A DNA stretch of 64,000 bases from Thysanoteuthis rhombus (Eukaryota > Mollusca > Cephalopoda > Oegopsida > Thysanoteuthidae). The stretch spans positions 43,977,179 through 44,041,178 of the forward strand of contig OY735207.1 in NCBI GenBank assembly GCA_963457665.1. Reading direction: 5' to 3'. The notes beneath the pieces were generated by a model. The model saw nothing but the letters and a program-made list of their open reading frames with translations, was not told the origin of the DNA and ran no database searches. A program made the position numbers and the translations under genes. The stretch's first letter is position 1, and every line of letters starts with the position of its first letter. Of this stretch, positions 11,540 through 24,370 are shown piece after piece.

Positions 11540-13640
11540 CAGCGTGGCACAGTGGAATGTGGAATACATAGACATTCAACGGTTACCCTTCACAACGCTG
11601 CGCACTCCAATGTCTTCCCTTATCAAGAGGACAACAGGGGGTGCTTGTAGCCGGTGAACCTCTGAGGCTACTCCGATTGAAATCGGTTGTAACTAATCAA
11701 CTGGACCCCCACGCAACACATCACAGGCCAGCACGGCAGGACATGGCCTAACACTCCCCGTATTTTGTACGATTATAAATATACCGGTCGTTCCTGCTCG
11801 TTCAGCGGTCCCAAAACGCCCGGCCACATCATTTGCTTTGGGTAGGGGTGATGTGCTCCAAGGGCGAATGCCAAAACACAACAAGAACGTAACCAAGAAA
11901 ATAACTCATTACATTTGCACCTTAAAACGTCAGAACACTCTCTATAGACATGCACCAAACTGGTCTAGAAAACTAAGTCAAAACATAAAATGACATATAA
12001 TCGGTTTTGGTGAAATGGGAAGACCCAGAAAAGAGACCCGGAAAAAAGAGTGAACATCTTCTGTACAGCCATAAAAAAGGGTAAACAAAGCACAGTAAGC
12101 TTTCTAATTAAAAAACAAACAAACCCAAAGCAACATTATATGATTCGAAGCTTTCTCAGATCGCGTAGCCAATGTCATCGTACAGCTCTCAAATTGGTAC
12201 AAACTGAATCATTCAAGTCTATGCTCCCACTTCACAGTCAACCAAGGAAGAGATAGACAACTTCTGTGACGATTTGAACTCCATACTCCAAGATAACAAA
12301 AAAAAATACTTCAACATGATTTAGAAAGACTTCAACACGGTGACGAAAGTTGTGTCGGCAACTTCGGATACAAAATACGGAACGAAAGAAGTGAAGATCT
12401 TGTTAATTTTGCAACAGCGAACGGGTTAGAAATCATGAACACCTTTCCCAAGAAGAAGCCTAATAGAAAATGTACATGGGGGAGCCCTGACCCGGAAACC
12501 AGGAACGAAATCAACATCTTAGCAAACAAAAGCGAAACAGTCAAAGATATCCAGATCCTGAATCAGTGTTGGAAGCGACCACAGAATGATAAGATGTAAC
12601 ATTCAAATTAATACCAAGAGAGAATACAGGAAAATTTCTGCAACAAAAAGAAACCATTTAGCTCACGAAAAGAGCTCAATTGATACGAAATGTTTGAGCT
12701 GAAAAGGGTATGAGCTTCTCATAGAACCAGACGAGAATATCAACGTGCTCAACAACAAAACAACAACCTCTCTAATTGAAGCTGTCGATATGTTCGAGCC
12801 AAGGAGCAAAAAAAACCATTGATTAACTCTCAGAGGAAAAAAAAATCTAACGGGAAAAATGCAGGAAACTAGAACCACCGGAAATAACGAAAGAAACAAC
12901 GGAAGCAACAAAATTAAACAAAACCATCCAAAACAAACTAAGAGAAGATTTTTTTTAAAAAGATACACAACAGCAATTATCGAAAAAAGTGGGCTCTCAG
13001 AACAGGAAGGGCGTAAACAACATACACCCTCGAAAAAATTGGAACCCTAACAACGGATAAGCACCGAATAGTCGAACGTACCCAAGAATCCTATAAAAGC
13101 CTTTATTACCCAAAACAAAGGACGCAAAATGATGAACACGATATACAAGATGGGAGTAACCAGTTCGAAAATTTCCCAGAAGTTACTCCCTGGGATCAAA
13201 CAAACAAAAAAGGAAAGCCCCTCAAACCAGATAACATCGCCATCAACCTACTCGGAAAGCTGGTATAGTCATCAATAGAATAGAATGCTCTTCGAACTGA
13301 ATGAAGAAAACAAAGAGTAAGACTTTCACACGAACTTCGCTAAAACAAATGTCATGCACAACAAACATGAAGAGGGCAAAGCCACAACAATCACAATTGA
13401 CAAGTGCAGAGCAGGAGAAAGTAGACCACTACATCTACCAAGGAAAATGAATCATCATCCCCATCTTCAAAAGCAGAGGAAATCAAGGAAAGGATTAGTC
13501 TAAGTTGGCAAGTTTTCGGTTTGACAAACTCACCCTTCAAGAACAAGAAGATTCCATTGATCCTAAAACGAAAGATATTCAAGCTATGCATATGAGATAA
13601 CGTGACGAACTAGACATGTTCAGAAAGTATTGGCGCGTCC
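11540..13640 (+). mobile_element. RTE-type LINE, internally deleted copy
   Basis: The longest LINE copy in the window. Around 11920-12025 short pieces match the start of an EEP endonuclease (IIGFGEMGRPRKET). 12130-12300 holds SDRVANVIVQLSNWY, IIQVYAPTSQSTKEEID and NFCDDLN. KDFN at about 12324 stands for the family GDFN. RNERSEDLVNFATANGLEIMNTF, PNRKCTWGSPDPETRNEIN and SETVKDIQILNQC follow to 12580. The EN-RT linker reads to about 13190 (EKIGTLTTDKHRIVE). EVTPWDQ, then KKGKPLKPDNIAINLL, marks the start of the RT. The sequence then jumps from about 13265 to a late RT segment (ELNEENKE, FAKTNVMHNKHEEGKATTIT, VDHYIYQGK), and again near 13587 to the WRDELDMFRKYW tail. So two internal deletions removed the catalytic RT core and the region before the tail. 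Many stops also interrupt the frame. Confidence 0.8.
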
Positions 13641-14037
13641 GTTCTTTCTCACCTAAGCGTTGGTTGGTCATACTTTTTACCACTTCACTAATCAAATGTC
13701 CCGACATGACCCTGGGTGAAAGTTTAAAGAATACATAATACTCAAATCATTCTGGGGTCTGTGGAGGACAAAGCAAATCATTGCATATCACTTCAAAGTT
13801 AATAAGTCCATGATAGTTTCAACCAGTTATCAAATTAACAAAGATAACGGTTGAAGGTTTAGATAAAATGAAATAAGGATGAAATTGAATTTTTCACATT
13901 GAGAATTAAAACAATGCAAGTGATAAATTGCTAATTTCCAATAACAGGTTTCCTCGCAATCCGAAAGTAGAGCGTTCCTTTAAAAAAAACTTTTCGTAAG
14001 CTGAAATTGCGTACTGCAGAAAAGCTTTAAAGATTGG
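13641..14037. other. Unannotated stretch
   Basis: Nothing recognised. Confidence 0.5.
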
Positions 14038-14232
14038 TTATGGTGGCATGTCAGGCTGAATCATTGGATATTGTGGTGGTAGAAGGTACAGGAGAGTAGG
14101 GTGTGGGAGATAGAGAGAGGGGGTCTCTATCGTTGCGAAACAACCGCTGGGCACTCGTGCTTTTCGCCTTTTTCTAAAAAATAAAAACGAAAAAAGTGGC
14201 GTAAAACGAGATTTCCAAAAGCGAGTGATCAC
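14038..14232 (-). mobile_element. LINE ORF fragment, same family as 49721-50330
   Basis: The minus frame reads RKRRKARVPSGCF, then a proline-rich run (PHPTLLYLLPPQYP). It resembles the KKRRKQEVPSAF plus proline-rich segment at 49721-49924 in both protein and DNA. The matching segment there lies directly downstream of a 2A-like motif, so I read this as a short piece of the same element's 5' region. Assignment rests on this internal match only. Confidence 0.4.
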
Positions 14233-14558
14233 TCCTTAACGACACAACTGATTTCAAGAACATACCGGAGGGAGAGGCGTTTAAATTGTCATAAATACAG
14301 GACATTTTTTTTTTCAAAGTATTCGAAATGATTCGAATTAGTATTTCTGTTTATTATTAACAATTGATTTTTACCTGTACTTATATTTGCCTCGACACAA
14401 CAAAAGAATATAAGCAAGTCACATAGAAGAAAAAAAGAAGATAGAAGCCCTCTACCATCTTTGATTGCCACAGTTGTTCAATTACTTCATCGATCTCCAG
14501 ACAGAAGATTTTTCCCACGTAATGTTTTTATTTTTGTCGATCTCATTACATTAACCTC
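14233..14558. other. Unannotated stretch
   Basis: A 60-codon minus frame (14289-14471) is unrecognised. Confidence 0.5.
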
Positions 14559-14690
14559 ATCAAAAGCCTTTTAACACTTGTCGTTGAACGTAGACCTTCC
14601 CAGACGATTCGCCTGACCTCTCGATCGTTGGTATCGTAGTGCCAATATATTTTCTGAACTTTTATAAGCAAGTCTGATTTGTCACTCAAC
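14559..14690 (-). mobile_element. RTE-type LINE tail, diverged fragment
   Basis: The inverse of CTTTTAACACTTGTCGTTGA and ACGTAGACCTTCCC matches the tail end (VYVQRRTLKD region) of the other copies. It then fades out after the FRKYW-equivalent near 14670. More diverged than the copy at 9957. Confidence 0.65.
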
Positions 14691-15047
14691 AGTAAACGTC
14701 ACGTGACCAACGTCTTTCGGCAGCATGCCGTATTGGAGTTGTTTAATTACAAAATTGGAAAGATGTGCAATCAATAAACGAGTCTCTCGCTTCTTGTTGG
14801 ATCACCCAAAAGTCTGAATTTCAAAACAAAAAAAAAAACAACAACAAAAAAACAAAAGAAATATGAATGTAATCGGACACAAATAAAATGACCGATTTAG
14901 TATAAATTTACATTGTAAGACAATTTCTGTGACAGTTTTGGCTGACGGTTTCTTAAGAGTAACCCACATTCATAGGTCATTGAATTCAAACAAGTAAACA
15001 CGTTTCCGTAAGAGAGTAAATAGGCATTTAGAGACGCTCGCATACTT
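14691..15047. other. Unannotated stretch
   Basis: An A-rich, CAA-rich run at 14826-14865. Nothing else. Confidence 0.5.
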
Positions 15048-15235
15048 ATCAATAGACTCGTGAACGTGGATCCCCAGAGATCACTGGCAGAATAAAAAAA
15101 TGGCGAGACGAACTAGGTAATTTCAGAAACTATTGGCTCCGCGACGCCCATGATAGAGAGGTCTGTCGAATCATGGAGAGGGTCTATGTCCAACTACAGA
15201 CGATAAGAGACCGATGATGTTGATGATGATGATGA
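15048..15235 (+). mobile_element. RTE-type LINE tail
   Basis: It reads as KWRDELGNFRNYWLRDAHDREVCRIMERVYVQLQTIRDR, then GATGTTGATGATGATGATG. Upstream, CGTGGATCCCCAGAGATCAC corresponds to TWIPRDH. There is no stop at the usual place: TGA is replaced by CGATGA, which shifts the end into the triplet tail. Confidence 0.78.
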
Positions 15236-16970
15236 TCCCATCCCAAATGATCTCATATTTGGGTCGGAGATAGTAACTCCACTCAAACCTAATGGCATTT
15301 CTACGATCTCCTGAACCATTGGACCGACCAACCAACGAATCCTAAGTAATTTTCTGTACTGAAATGCAGTTAAACCACCGACTTTTCACCCCTCCCCGTT
15401 TCAGAACCGTACCGGATTATCCATTTGCCGGACCAACTGAGGTACCCTAATGATAATCTTAAAATGCACCTTTTGTATCTTTAAAGCATCAGGACTGTTG
15501 AATAAAACAAATATTTAATACAGTTATTCACCCAGCTCAGCTCAGAAAACAAGGTTACGAAGATTGTGTTGCATCAATCGTTCAAACCAGGATTACTTTA
15601 TTCCCTTGAAACAAATGCTGGGTTATTTTCGTTACTTCCCACCAGAAGCTGACGTCAATGATATCAAAGTGCGGGAGCCAAAAAGATTAAGTGGCATTTT
15701 CATTTCTTGTCGATTTGAAACTCAGTTCGTGGTGTTAGTTTTGGGTCAAATTCTAAAAGAAATATGATCGAAAGTTTTCCAGAATTCTCCCGAACGATCA
15801 GTCCTGTATAATTTTTCAGCTTGGTCTTAGCTCAATAAATGTAGTTAGATTTTTCCTGACAGGCCTATTTGTCCTCTAGTTGTCTCTGATCACACAAAGT
15901 AACAAATAACTTCTGGTAACTTGAACCATAACTTAGTTTACTACTTGTCGTTCACAGATGACTTCAATCTCTTTTCTACAGTTGCTGCAACCCCTGCTCC
16001 AGAACGAACCTATCTCCCAATGTGCTTCTTGCACCAAGCGACACGGACGTAGAGAGAGTGCCCAACACAAGTGCAGTAACAACATGAAATGCTTATATGT
16101 CCATGAGGAGATATGACACCTGAGAACATTTGAACAGAAATTGATATGGTCTAGACAGATCGTCAGAGTTATCTTGGGTCTGTGATTGCAATAAAATTAA
16201 CCGAGAAAAAAATCTGTACCTAATTCGTTTTTTTTTTCTATCTGATTGGGTTAACATTAACAATATGCCTCACTAAGTTGCCTTTAAAATTGCTTGCAGT
16301 CGCTATTTCGACTCCGATCTGATTCGATGCGTTTTTGTATAACATAAGAGGAATAGAATGCACTATTTCACGTTAGCTACACTGAGATATAAATCATTAT
16401 ACTCCCGTAAAAATGCTAGTCGAATCTGATAAAAAGTTATCTTAACATTAAGAAACAGAGATAAATTCAGATTTTAAAAAAAGTATATTCGGGTGTCAAT
16501 TGCGAGTTTCTGGATGAAGAGGGAAGCTATTTACAAAGTAGGAAAGAAAAAAATCCATGGTGATCTGGGAGCCACTCAAAACATCAGTATGAGAATGCAG
16601 AGAACCGTTGAGATATTGACGGTAATTTTGTGAAGGGTCTTTAACATCCAAAGCATTTTCCGGTTAATTAAACACTTTTTTTTGTTGTTGTTATTTTTGT
16701 TGTTTCCACAATGTTTCAGTCGATCTACTCTATGTTACAAGATAGTACACCAAGAAGTCCTTTGAATGGATCAGCCAAAACGTTGCGGAAACAGCAAAAA
16801 TAAATAAATAAATAACGAAAAGAATGAGTTCAATTGTTCGAAAAACTCTATAAATGCTGAGAACCCTATTTTTTTCTAAAACTGATTGTTGAGAGAATAA
16901 GAATTCTGATGAGCCTCAAAGTGAGTGGCAGATCCTTGCCAAATACTCGACCTTTGGTCTAAACCAGCAG
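15236..16970. other. Unannotated stretch
   Basis: A 67-codon plus frame at 15564-15767 resembles no family I know. No repeats stand out. Confidence 0.5.
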
Positions 16971-17145
16971 TTGCCAAACTCACCACTGATTAAGCTTCTC
17001 AAATGATCAGGCCATGAAAGAAAACCCCTCTAAATGAGATAACTCTTTAGATATAACACAAGCCGTTTAGCGAACATATTTACAGGGGTCACGTGCAAAT
17101 GTCAGAGTCAAATACAGGTCGCGAGCCGCTGTTTTGCCAACCCAG
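16971..17145. mobile_element. Possible hAT-type MITE, 175 bases
   Basis: The left end CCAGCAGTTGCCAAACTC resembles the inverse of the right end (GAGCCGCTGTTTTGCCAAC). The right end has the GGCAAAACAGCGGCTCGCGA look common to hAT non-autonomous termini. An 8-base target duplication could not be confirmed. Confidence 0.4.
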
Positions 17146-17394
17146 TCCCGGAGTTTATATGTCAATGGGAAATAGTACTAGAAAATAACAGGAACTAAAG
17201 AAATAGAGAAAAAAAATAAAACGCAACGTCATTATAGAGAAATGGGGGTGCAAATGGCCTGACAGAAAATTGAATCGACAGAAAAATACCACAATAAATA
17301 GAATTGAACCCCCTGCGACGGAAGGAAAGAAACGTTGAACATGCTAGATAAATAGATAGATAAAGAAAGAATTAGAAAAAGACATATCCAAGAC

Positions 17395-17480
17395 TCGTGG
17401 AGGAGTGGCGTGCCTCGTGACTGAGATAGTTATACATCTCCTACCGGTGGCAGAGATCGCTGTTCGAACTTGAGTGAAAA
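17395..17480 (+). mobile_element. Possible tRNA-derived SINE head
   Basis: A stretch with a weak A-box-like TGGCGTGCCTCGTGACTGAG and, 50 bases on, TGTTCGAACTTGAG resembling a B box. It does not fold into a convincing cloverleaf and no second copy was seen in the window. Confidence 0.3.
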
Positions 17481-20400
17481 CCAGGATTTCGAATGCTGAT
17501 TCTCCACACTGGGAAGAGTAGTGGAACACTATCTTTCTTCTCTTTCCCCTTTTCGCCCTTGTACCGCACTAGGCCAAGTTTAATATCAAGCGGGAAGCGT
17601 GAGTGGGTGGGATAATCTTGGCTTTCAGATTAACCCCCCCCCCAAAACAAACAAAAGCAAGACATGCGCAAGAATAGAGAGGCTTGTCAGTTGGTATGTT
17701 CCTACGAGGTATACCCTTAGTAGAAGCAAGGCGAGGGCCTTTGATGAATAATATTGATATTACAGAAGTCGGGCGGTACTTAGCACAGAAAATCAATATC
17801 TAAATAGAGATTCGCGAAGTATCAATTACAGATAAAATATGGATAGTGCAGATGACAGAAAAACATTTTGGGTTCCAAATGTATTGTAAGTATCTTGATC
17901 TGACACATCAAAGTGATAGCTTGATTCGTTCGTCATCGAACAGCTCAACATTTGACTGTGTGATAATCAAGGAGAATGAATTAAGTTCTTGAATGTGTGC
18001 CTTTATTTCCATCAACGCTTCGTTAGTCGTTGTCATAATCGCGATCGATCATAACCTTCGTCGTAATCACGTGAAACTGAAAATAACGAACATAACTAAC
18101 GCAAGTAAATATGAAATTTACAACGAGTAAATGTTACAGGTAATTTCGAACAATTCAACGATTCACAAAGTGAGGGATAACATAATTGAGTATGCAAGGT
18201 CTCGTAAAATCTTCACTTAATTTAGTGTCAAATGTCTTCTGTAGAAATATCTTTTCTGGTTAAAAGGTGTTCTGAAATCTCCTTTCAATCAAAGTGTTGT
18301 CAGGATTGAACAAAGATATGAAAATAGGGAAACTGTATTCTCGTCTGGGGTGGTACTTCTTTGTTTTTTTTTTGTGGGGGGAGTGCGCTGACGTCGGCCA
18401 CTTGTCTCCAACTGACATTGCCCAGAATCAGTACATATATCGATACCAAAATCCAAACGCCCACAGTTCTTACCATGGTTGGCCCAACAGGTGCCAGAGA
18501 ACAATGATCTTTTCGACCCAAACTACCTGAAGAAGACTTTCTAGTTTCTGATTGCCAATTTTTTCAGTCTATCTCAGACATACCTTTATTGCATTCTCTA
18601 TGCGTGGAAATTATAAAAACTGATAGTGTATTTCAAAGTCATAAAACAATTATCTTTTAAAACTAATCAAGTTGTTCATTGTAGATATAAGTCGTGTTTC
18701 GCATTGTTGGTTATTTTGCAGCTTATGGGTGGGTTTTGATGGGCCGTTGTTGGCGGGGGGGGGTTGTAATCTGTGCAAAAAGAGACCCAAAAGATCTTTG
18801 AAAAAAAAGGTGCAAATTTTACTAGCCTATGGTAAAAATAGCATCAGCCGCAGCGGTACAAAACGCAGGCGTAGGACAGGGTCTTGTGAAAAAAACACCA
18901 CATTTTTTGGCCAATAGGGTCCCATTAAAACATGTGTTCGCTAGAGCCAGCTTCAAGTCTCCAGTCTCAGGCCCGTTTTGTGAACGGACGGACTGCCACT
19001 GCCTCCGTTATAGCCGTCTTCAACTGGACTGAACTTTAAAAAAAACATTTTACATTTTCGCATACACTCTAAACACAAAGACCCCACAATTTTCAATTTT
19101 CAGAGCGCCAGGTAGTATTTGTCAACTCTATGATCAACAAAAAAACAATATAAAGGGCTCAAAAAAGAGTACAAATCAAAATTTCAAAGAACTGTTAACT
19201 AGAATCACTATGATTTCCCGCGTAAACGCTCACTTTAGTGTAGTGCCCACATTTTTAGCAAAGAAATAATGACGCATACATGGAGTTATCTGTCCTTGGC
19301 AGGGATCTACCAGCAATTCTTAATACAGTTGAAAATCTCTTTAGAAATGGTAAATTCTCTGTCGCTTCCTCTTTAACGTCACACAGAACTACCAATGAGG
19401 TAACCAAGTGATATCTTTACGGTATTTAAACTTTGGGGGTAAAACTTTCTATCCCTCTCTGTACTGAGGGGCCTCTAGGTAAGTTCGTTTTTTCGTCCTC
19501 ACCTTAGTTAAGATAGTTCGTTTGTTTTTTACACACACATTCTTACATATAAAAAGTAATCCATTCTTCTTTCACCTCCAAGAAGACATCCTAGCTAAGT
19601 TAAGCACTCTCAAAGGAGTTAGGCCAGATTACCTAAAATAATATCACAGTAGATATAATTTAAATGACCAAAACTGACGGACCTTTCAAGAATCTATCTT
19701 GCATATAATAAGTGACGTTCATTTCCTTTCGTTCTTACTTTCTCCTGATCTTCATCGCGGTAAATCTCTCTCCAATGAACTTTGTGTCGAACCTATTCGT
19801 TTGTCCTTTTTCCGCGTTTGTTAACAATCAAACTGACTGTGTTACTAACCTTGTTTTTGCGTTCAAACAGTGAACACTTTATTTACCAGAATTCATCTTC
19901 TTAGATCTATTCAGATAATTTTTTTTCTCTTCGGGAGAGGGGGTTGATATAACTGGCAACCCAAAAATTAGCGACCTTTTTCCTTCTTCTCTTATTTCTC
20001 CGTTCATCACTTCTTCAAGTAAAAGGTCGGAGTTTATTTTAAAAAATTGAGGTCTGTTCGTCTTCGTTCCATTCATATTGTTCTTTTTACACGCGGGAAT
20101 CAACGGATATTATTCAAAATAATCCCAACAATAATGCAATCTGGCTTTGCCGATCAACTCCATGTTTTTAATCTATCGTTTACCTATATGTGAAGGTAAC
20201 ATGGTAGAATGCCCTCCCCACAACATAGCATTGCATTTTCTCTCTTAGCTTTTTCACATGCATCCAACCGAGCAATTCAACTAAGTGAACAAAGTTAACA
20301 ATTGGTTAACGACATTTTCAGTTACTGAGGTACAATAATAGGAATGTCGGTAATGTGCAGGTATTGAAAAACTAGTCATGCACTGATTACGCCTTGTTCT

Positions 20401-21391
20401 TAAGAGATGGAATCACCACCCGCTCCTGGAAATCACTTGGCCCCGGTGGATACTACGTAAACGCGTGTAAATTATGGCTGTCGTAAATGTAAATAGAAGC
20501 TGACTCCTTTGGTGACTAAAAATGGCTAGATTTTCCAATTCTCAAATTTTCCTGCTAACTTTGAAGCTACAAATGTTGAGTGCGCTCGAAGACATACTAT
20601 CGGCCCCTGAAACCTTTGGATATTTGCATTATATTTTCATAAATATACTGTTTGAAAAATCAAAGAATATATCATTTTAAAATACCCCAAAATTTAGACC
20701 TCGATATAAGTTATCAGAGCATTCGTATGATTTTCCGAACGTACTAAACATTGATTGACACTGATTAGTCACAACAAATTGACACAATAACGAAAATAGA
20801 AAGCAATAGAGAAGGGAGGAGCCCTGTAAAAGACTGATTTTATATTCTAACTTCCAAACATATATTTATTGAAATGAAATTCAAACATTCAAATATTTCA
20901 GGAGCCTTAACATTTGTAGCAATAAAGTTAGCCGGAAGTGAGAAATGAAAATTTCCAGCCGCTTTCAGCCATTTTTCAACTACCCAGGGAGGCAACACTG
21001 TTATTTATGTTTTCGGCAGCCCACTCGCATCCGTGCGTGTAAGTTTTACCACCTATTGTTATCATAATTGTGGTAAAGCGCTTTCAGTGCCACCAGTTTA
21101 TCATTTTTCGCGCTAAATGCAACGCATTCTAGCTATTCAAAAAAATAATTTTAAAAAACCGAAACAACGTGGCCATTTTAAGCGTGTTTTGGCCACTTTG
21201 GTATCTTTTGTGTTTGTTATGCGATTTTTTTGTGTTGTTTTTTTTTTTTTTTATTTCAGTGTTTTTATATAACAACAATGAGCACGTCTTTTCGCGCCCA
21301 CCACTTGGCGCACCCGGGCGATGGGTCTCCGTCATCAATACTTTTCATGAGCTACATAGAGGAATTTCACGAAGTGGCTAGCTATTATTAG
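17481..21391. other. Long unannotated stretch
   Basis: Several short overlapping frames (for example 18289-18530 and 18672-19032) have no recognisable motif. C and G runs occur at 17633-17644 and 18750-18762, and a T run at 21238-21253. Confidence 0.5.
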
Positions 21392-21480
21392 AAAACTTAA
21401 ATGGTAATGGGCCTGTCATGTTGCAAGAATATCAGACATCACGACTCACAACATAAGATCCCTAGAGATTACGCACGGAT
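21392..21480 (+). mobile_element. RTE-type LINE fragment
   Basis: Matches the upstream part of the tail only: KLKW, WACHVARI, then ITTHNIRSLEIT. Bounded by unrelated sequence on both sides, so truncated at both ends. Confidence 0.65.
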
Positions 21481-21877
21481 TTCGTGGGAGATCATCCCCA
21501 TCAAAATCTCTAAACAAATACAGCTATTTACCAAGAATATGATATACGATTAATTACTTTTTCGCCTTTTAATTCCGAAGTAAATCGCTGTAAAGAAATA
21601 TGGTGCTGTGTCCCTTACGAGATATCGAAATCTCGGTGTGCATGCACTGAAGAAAGTAGCACGAGCAGTAGTATTAGTACAAAACAACTGAGGGGCAGAG
21701 GACATCATTCAGTTAGATGTTGTGATCAAAAAAAGATAAAATGCTCTAAAGTTCTATGAGATAAGAACAAAGGAAAGCCGAAAAATAACATCGATATAAC
21801 CCGGGGCCCTCTTATTTCTCTTCTGTTTAGCACTTCTCAGAAAATTTAGCCGGGAAAATTCACAGATAGGGTTCAGA

Positions 21878-21915
<38 letters not shown>

Positions 21916-23089
21916 AACAGTTTCTTATTTTTGTTGTTGTTGGCTTCATCCGTGGGAAAATACTCTGGTAAATTGGGGGAGGGGGAATGGAAAAAAAGAT
22001 GGAAGATGATCCTTTTCAGACTCACCTTGTCGCTTCGTTTTGAAATCGTCTGTGTCTGATGGAATTTAGTGATTCAGGGCAGTTTTTCTGCATCCAAAGC
22101 ATCACTGCGGTCATAAACGTACGAGCCAGTGGGTAAGGCAACAGTCTTCGCGAATGGGGGCGAAACTGAGTGAGATTTCGGGCGAATCAAGCATTTATAC
22201 CGAAGAGTTCTCATACGCTTATGTCTGCAAGACACTTTCTAATCGTTCGGTCCCTAGTATGTTGTTAATCAATTTTCTCAGGCGCATCATATTGGATTGA
22301 TATGAAACTTTATTCTACCCTCTGGGTGAACCATTCTTATCTTGCTCCTAATCCCTACGCTCCCTCTTCCTTTTTGCTACTACTACAACAACTGGTAATG
22401 TTAAATACTAATTTTCTCAGTTGTACCGTGTGGATTGATATGGAATAATGTTATAAATTATATTTTTCCCTAAGTCTGTAAAAAAAAAAATAAAGGTATC
22501 ATGAGATCTGTGATTCTTTTTTTTTTCTTTCAGAAGCTAAACGTGCCACACCTCGAAAAATGTAATAAAAAATTTTTTTAAAAAAACTTAAATCATGTGT
22601 TTTTTTGTTTGTTCAAAACAAAAGGGATATCAAATTTCTATTTTCAATTTTATGAAAACGACATTTTGTCTATTTAAAGAAATAAAAATGAATTTATTTT
22701 TAAAATTTGTAAACACAAGTTAAGTCAGTACCAGTGAAAAGGCTCAAGACGCAAATTATTTGGTTGGAGGGATTATTGATCTACAAAATGAAAAGTCACT
22801 CAGGTGGTGAGAACCCAATAATGTCAACGTGTAAAATTGTTGTTGGTATAATGCTGGGACAAGATGCTGCACGAAGAATTGAAAATGTTCCACTTTGAAA
22901 GATATACAATAAGTCAATGTATCGATGACATGTCACGTAGTGCTTAAGAAGTTTTAACTAAACTAAAACTGTTCTTAGTCTAGCTGTGGTTCAAGTTCTA
23001 CTGCAGTTAATTTGGCTGGTTGATCTTTATGGTCTACTCTTAGTTGACTTGTAAAACGTTCTATTCATTTACGGAAATAAACAGAATCC
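21481..23089. other. Unannotated stretch with minor repeats
   Basis: A short (TA)n lies at 21884-21912. A weak tandem pair at about 22260-22310 and 22400-22450 shares AATTTTCTCAG and GGATTGATATG, 145 bases apart. Nothing else is supported. Confidence 0.5.
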
Positions 23090-23325
23090 ATTAGAAAACT
23101 CAAATGGCAATGGGCTGTTCATGTTGCAAGGATGGCAGACAACCGCTGGACATCACAACTCACAAAATAGAGAGATCACATATGAAACCGAAGCTGGCAG
23201 AATGTACGAACTGGACAAGTTTAGAAAGTATTGACTCCACAACATCCATGATAGAGAAGTCTGGCGAATCCTGCAAAAGCTTTATGTCCAACGACGGACA
23301 ATAAAAGACTGATGACGATTTAGAT
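23090..23325 (+). mobile_element. RTE-type LINE 3' end
   Basis: KLKWQWAVHVARMADNRWTSQLTK opens at about 23097. After a small gap come ELDKFRKY (stop replaces the Trp), HDREVWRILQKLYVQRRTIKD, then TGATGACGATT. It is 5' truncated. The triplet tail is short compared with other copies. Confidence 0.78.
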
Positions 23326-23338
23326 GTGCATCTATGTA

Positions 23339-23849
23339 TTAGGGCTGTCTAGAAAGTATCTTGTTATTTTGAATATCTTGAAAACCAGTTGTGCAGCTTT
23401 GATTAAACTTGGCAAGCAAGGGGACTTTACTGTGCATGCATGAACAGACACTATCCCATTGGGTTACTCAATTGGTAGGAAGATACCATTTAGTGAGCTT
23501 GTGTAATGTATAATCGTTGTATTCACAATCACCTCTCCTTATGTTTTTGGGGGGGGTTTTAACAGCAAAGCAGCGCCCAGCTCTGTTGCCCCCCAGCCAA
23601 ATTTGGCTACCCATGACTTCTGGCTACCCCCAAAGATATTTAAGACTGTAAAATGAGATTAAAGTGAGCATGACATGGCAAGTGACAGCAATCTCGAAAA
23701 AGAGACTCTTTTGAAAAGTAAAAGCAATGCTGGGATAAATGTGAATACTTTAAAGGGGACTAACACGTTACTACTTTTGGTGGGCTATTTTTTTTGTTAA
23801 TATTAGATGGCTGGATACTTTCTGGACATACCTCATTTGGTTACATTTC
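23339..23849. mobile_element. Non-autonomous DNA element, about 510 bases
   Basis: The left end GGGCTGTCTAGAAAGTATC and the right end GATACTTTCTGGACATACC are imperfect inverted repeats of about 25 bases. The interior has no ORF. The termini resemble those of Tc1/mariner-related elements, but I could not identify a target-site TA pair with certainty. Confidence 0.5.
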
Positions 23850-24099
23850 TTTCAGGACTGTAATGTCTATATCTGTATTAAATGTAAATGAAGAGAAGCA
23901 ACCATCCCCAGGTTACAGGCCTTGACCCCTATCATATGTTGGCTAAGAGCGGGAGTCGGGCACTTGATATCCAGGCAACTTACAACCAACACGTGTGTTC
24001 ATTGTCTTTTTTTCATTCAATTCTAATCTGCACTAATCTTACATGAAGCCGATAGCGCTTAACCATCAGAACTGACCTCAAACACCCTAACAACGCAAA

Positions 24100-24370
24100 T
24101 TGTCTGATACTGACTACAAGCTAAATCATGAAAACAGAATGAAAAACTTATGAGGTATACATACAAGAGACATTCCGAAGGATTCTTACCTTTTTCATTC
24201 TTTATTCCAATGATTGGGGATGCAAGTTTTAATCCCACCATAGACTTATTCTTCGTTTTGATCTATACTGCTTACTAATGGTATCGTTGAATGACAATCT
24301 CTTAGTTGCAATAAAAAGCAACTGAAATTACGATGAAAGAAGTACTAGTCTAATATCAATAATAATAGTT
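24100..24370 (+). mobile_element. tRNA-derived SINE, family B
   Basis: A head with TACAAGCTAAATCATG and GATGCAAGTTTTAATCCC (degenerate A and B boxes) precedes a body containing TAGTTGCAATAAAAAGCAAC and AGTACTAGTC. The body and B-box region match, inverted, the copy at 43160-43385. Tail-only pieces lie at 25880 and 42455. The boxes here are more decayed than in the 43 kb copy. About 60 bases between the boxes look inserted. Confidence 0.55.

Noticed and set aside
12050-12256. 68-codon ORF as a separate gene
   Set aside because: It is a frame of the decayed LINE endonuclease in 11540-13640.
18289-18530. Overlapping frames on both strands at 18.3 kb
   Set aside because: Three frames of similar length over the same bases with no motif. 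I could not support any of them.
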